A stretch of DNA of 13,922 bases, from NCBI GenBank assembly GCA_021817875.1, contig JAKAFQ010000038.1:1-13922 (forward strand). Reading direction: 5' to 3'. Below, one piece after another: positions 13,892 through 13,922 of this stretch (position 1 is the first letter of the stretch; each line of letters opens with the position of its first letter). Below the pieces are notes generated by a model. The model had not been told where the DNA came from. It worked only from the letters and a program-made list of their open reading frames with translations, and ran no database searches. The stretch is from Pseudomonadota bacterium (GTDB lineage: Bacteria > Pseudomonadota > Gammaproteobacteria > Steroidobacterales > Steroidobacteraceae). The position numbers and the translations under genes are program-made.

Positions 13892-13922
13892 GCGCTGGGC
13901 TGCGTCCGCGGACGGCGGCGCG

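Noticed and set aside
13903..13914. Palindrome CGTCCGCGGACG after the CoA transferase stop codon
   Set aside because: It could be the start of a terminator, but the window ends eight bases later and a 12-bp GC-only palindrome is weak evidence by itself.

Overview
The window is GC-rich throughout with dense, tightly packed genes. It looks like a catabolic accessory region of a high-GC proteobacterium. The gene families (feruloyl-CoA-synthase-like ligase, Rieske oxygenase, SDRs, HyuA/HyuB, CaiB) suit an aromatic, terpenoid or steroid degrader; soil and groundwater Gammaproteobacteria or Alphaproteobacteria are both possible. This taxonomic guess rests on gene content only. I found no rRNA, convincing tRNA, CRISPR array, insertion sequence or phage gene.

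Left part (1-3719). Positions 1-219 hold no gene I can support, but contain a strong two-tier hairpin (64-107). A minus-strand pair follows: a CrtI/PYROXD2-like FAD oxidoreductase (423-2012) and, overlapping its stop by an ATGA junction, a 68-residue protein of unknown function (220-426). Divergent from them across about 130 bp are two short-chain dehydrogenases on the plus strand (2145-2885 and 2919-3719). The second SDR lacks the canonical active-site Tyr and Asn.

Middle part (3720-7606). A feruloyl-CoA-synthase-like acyl-CoA ligase (up to 3929-5869) converges on an HxlR-type regulator (5927-6475, minus). The regulator is divergent from a single-component-type Rieske oxygenase of the vanillate demethylase/dicamba monooxygenase class (6578-7606). 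No ferredoxin or reductase partner is in the window.

Right part (7607-13922). A TetR-family regulator (7816-8460) precedes a compact operon. The operon is a HyuA-type ATPase subunit (8556-10637), a HyuB-type subunit 3 nt downstream (10641-12461), and a CaiB/BaiF-like CoA transferase that starts on a GTGA overlap (12458-13891). A perfect 15-bp palindrome, TGTAATGCGATTACA (8485-8499), lies between the TetR gene and hyuA inside a plausible promoter, and is a strong candidate operator.

Reading the parts together (inference): one module activates a carboxylic acid to a CoA thioester and oxidises or desaturates the product (ligase, two SDRs, FAD oxidoreductase). One hydroxylates or O-demethylates a substrate (Rieske enzyme under HxlR control). 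One performs an ATP-dependent carboxylation or ring-opening (HyuAB), with the resulting acid or CoA ester handled by the CoA transferase. The most unusual item is that CoA transferase. Its segment order appears rearranged: the post-catalytic small-domain region sits before the Rossmann/catalytic-Asp region. That is not the standard order of family III CoA transferases.
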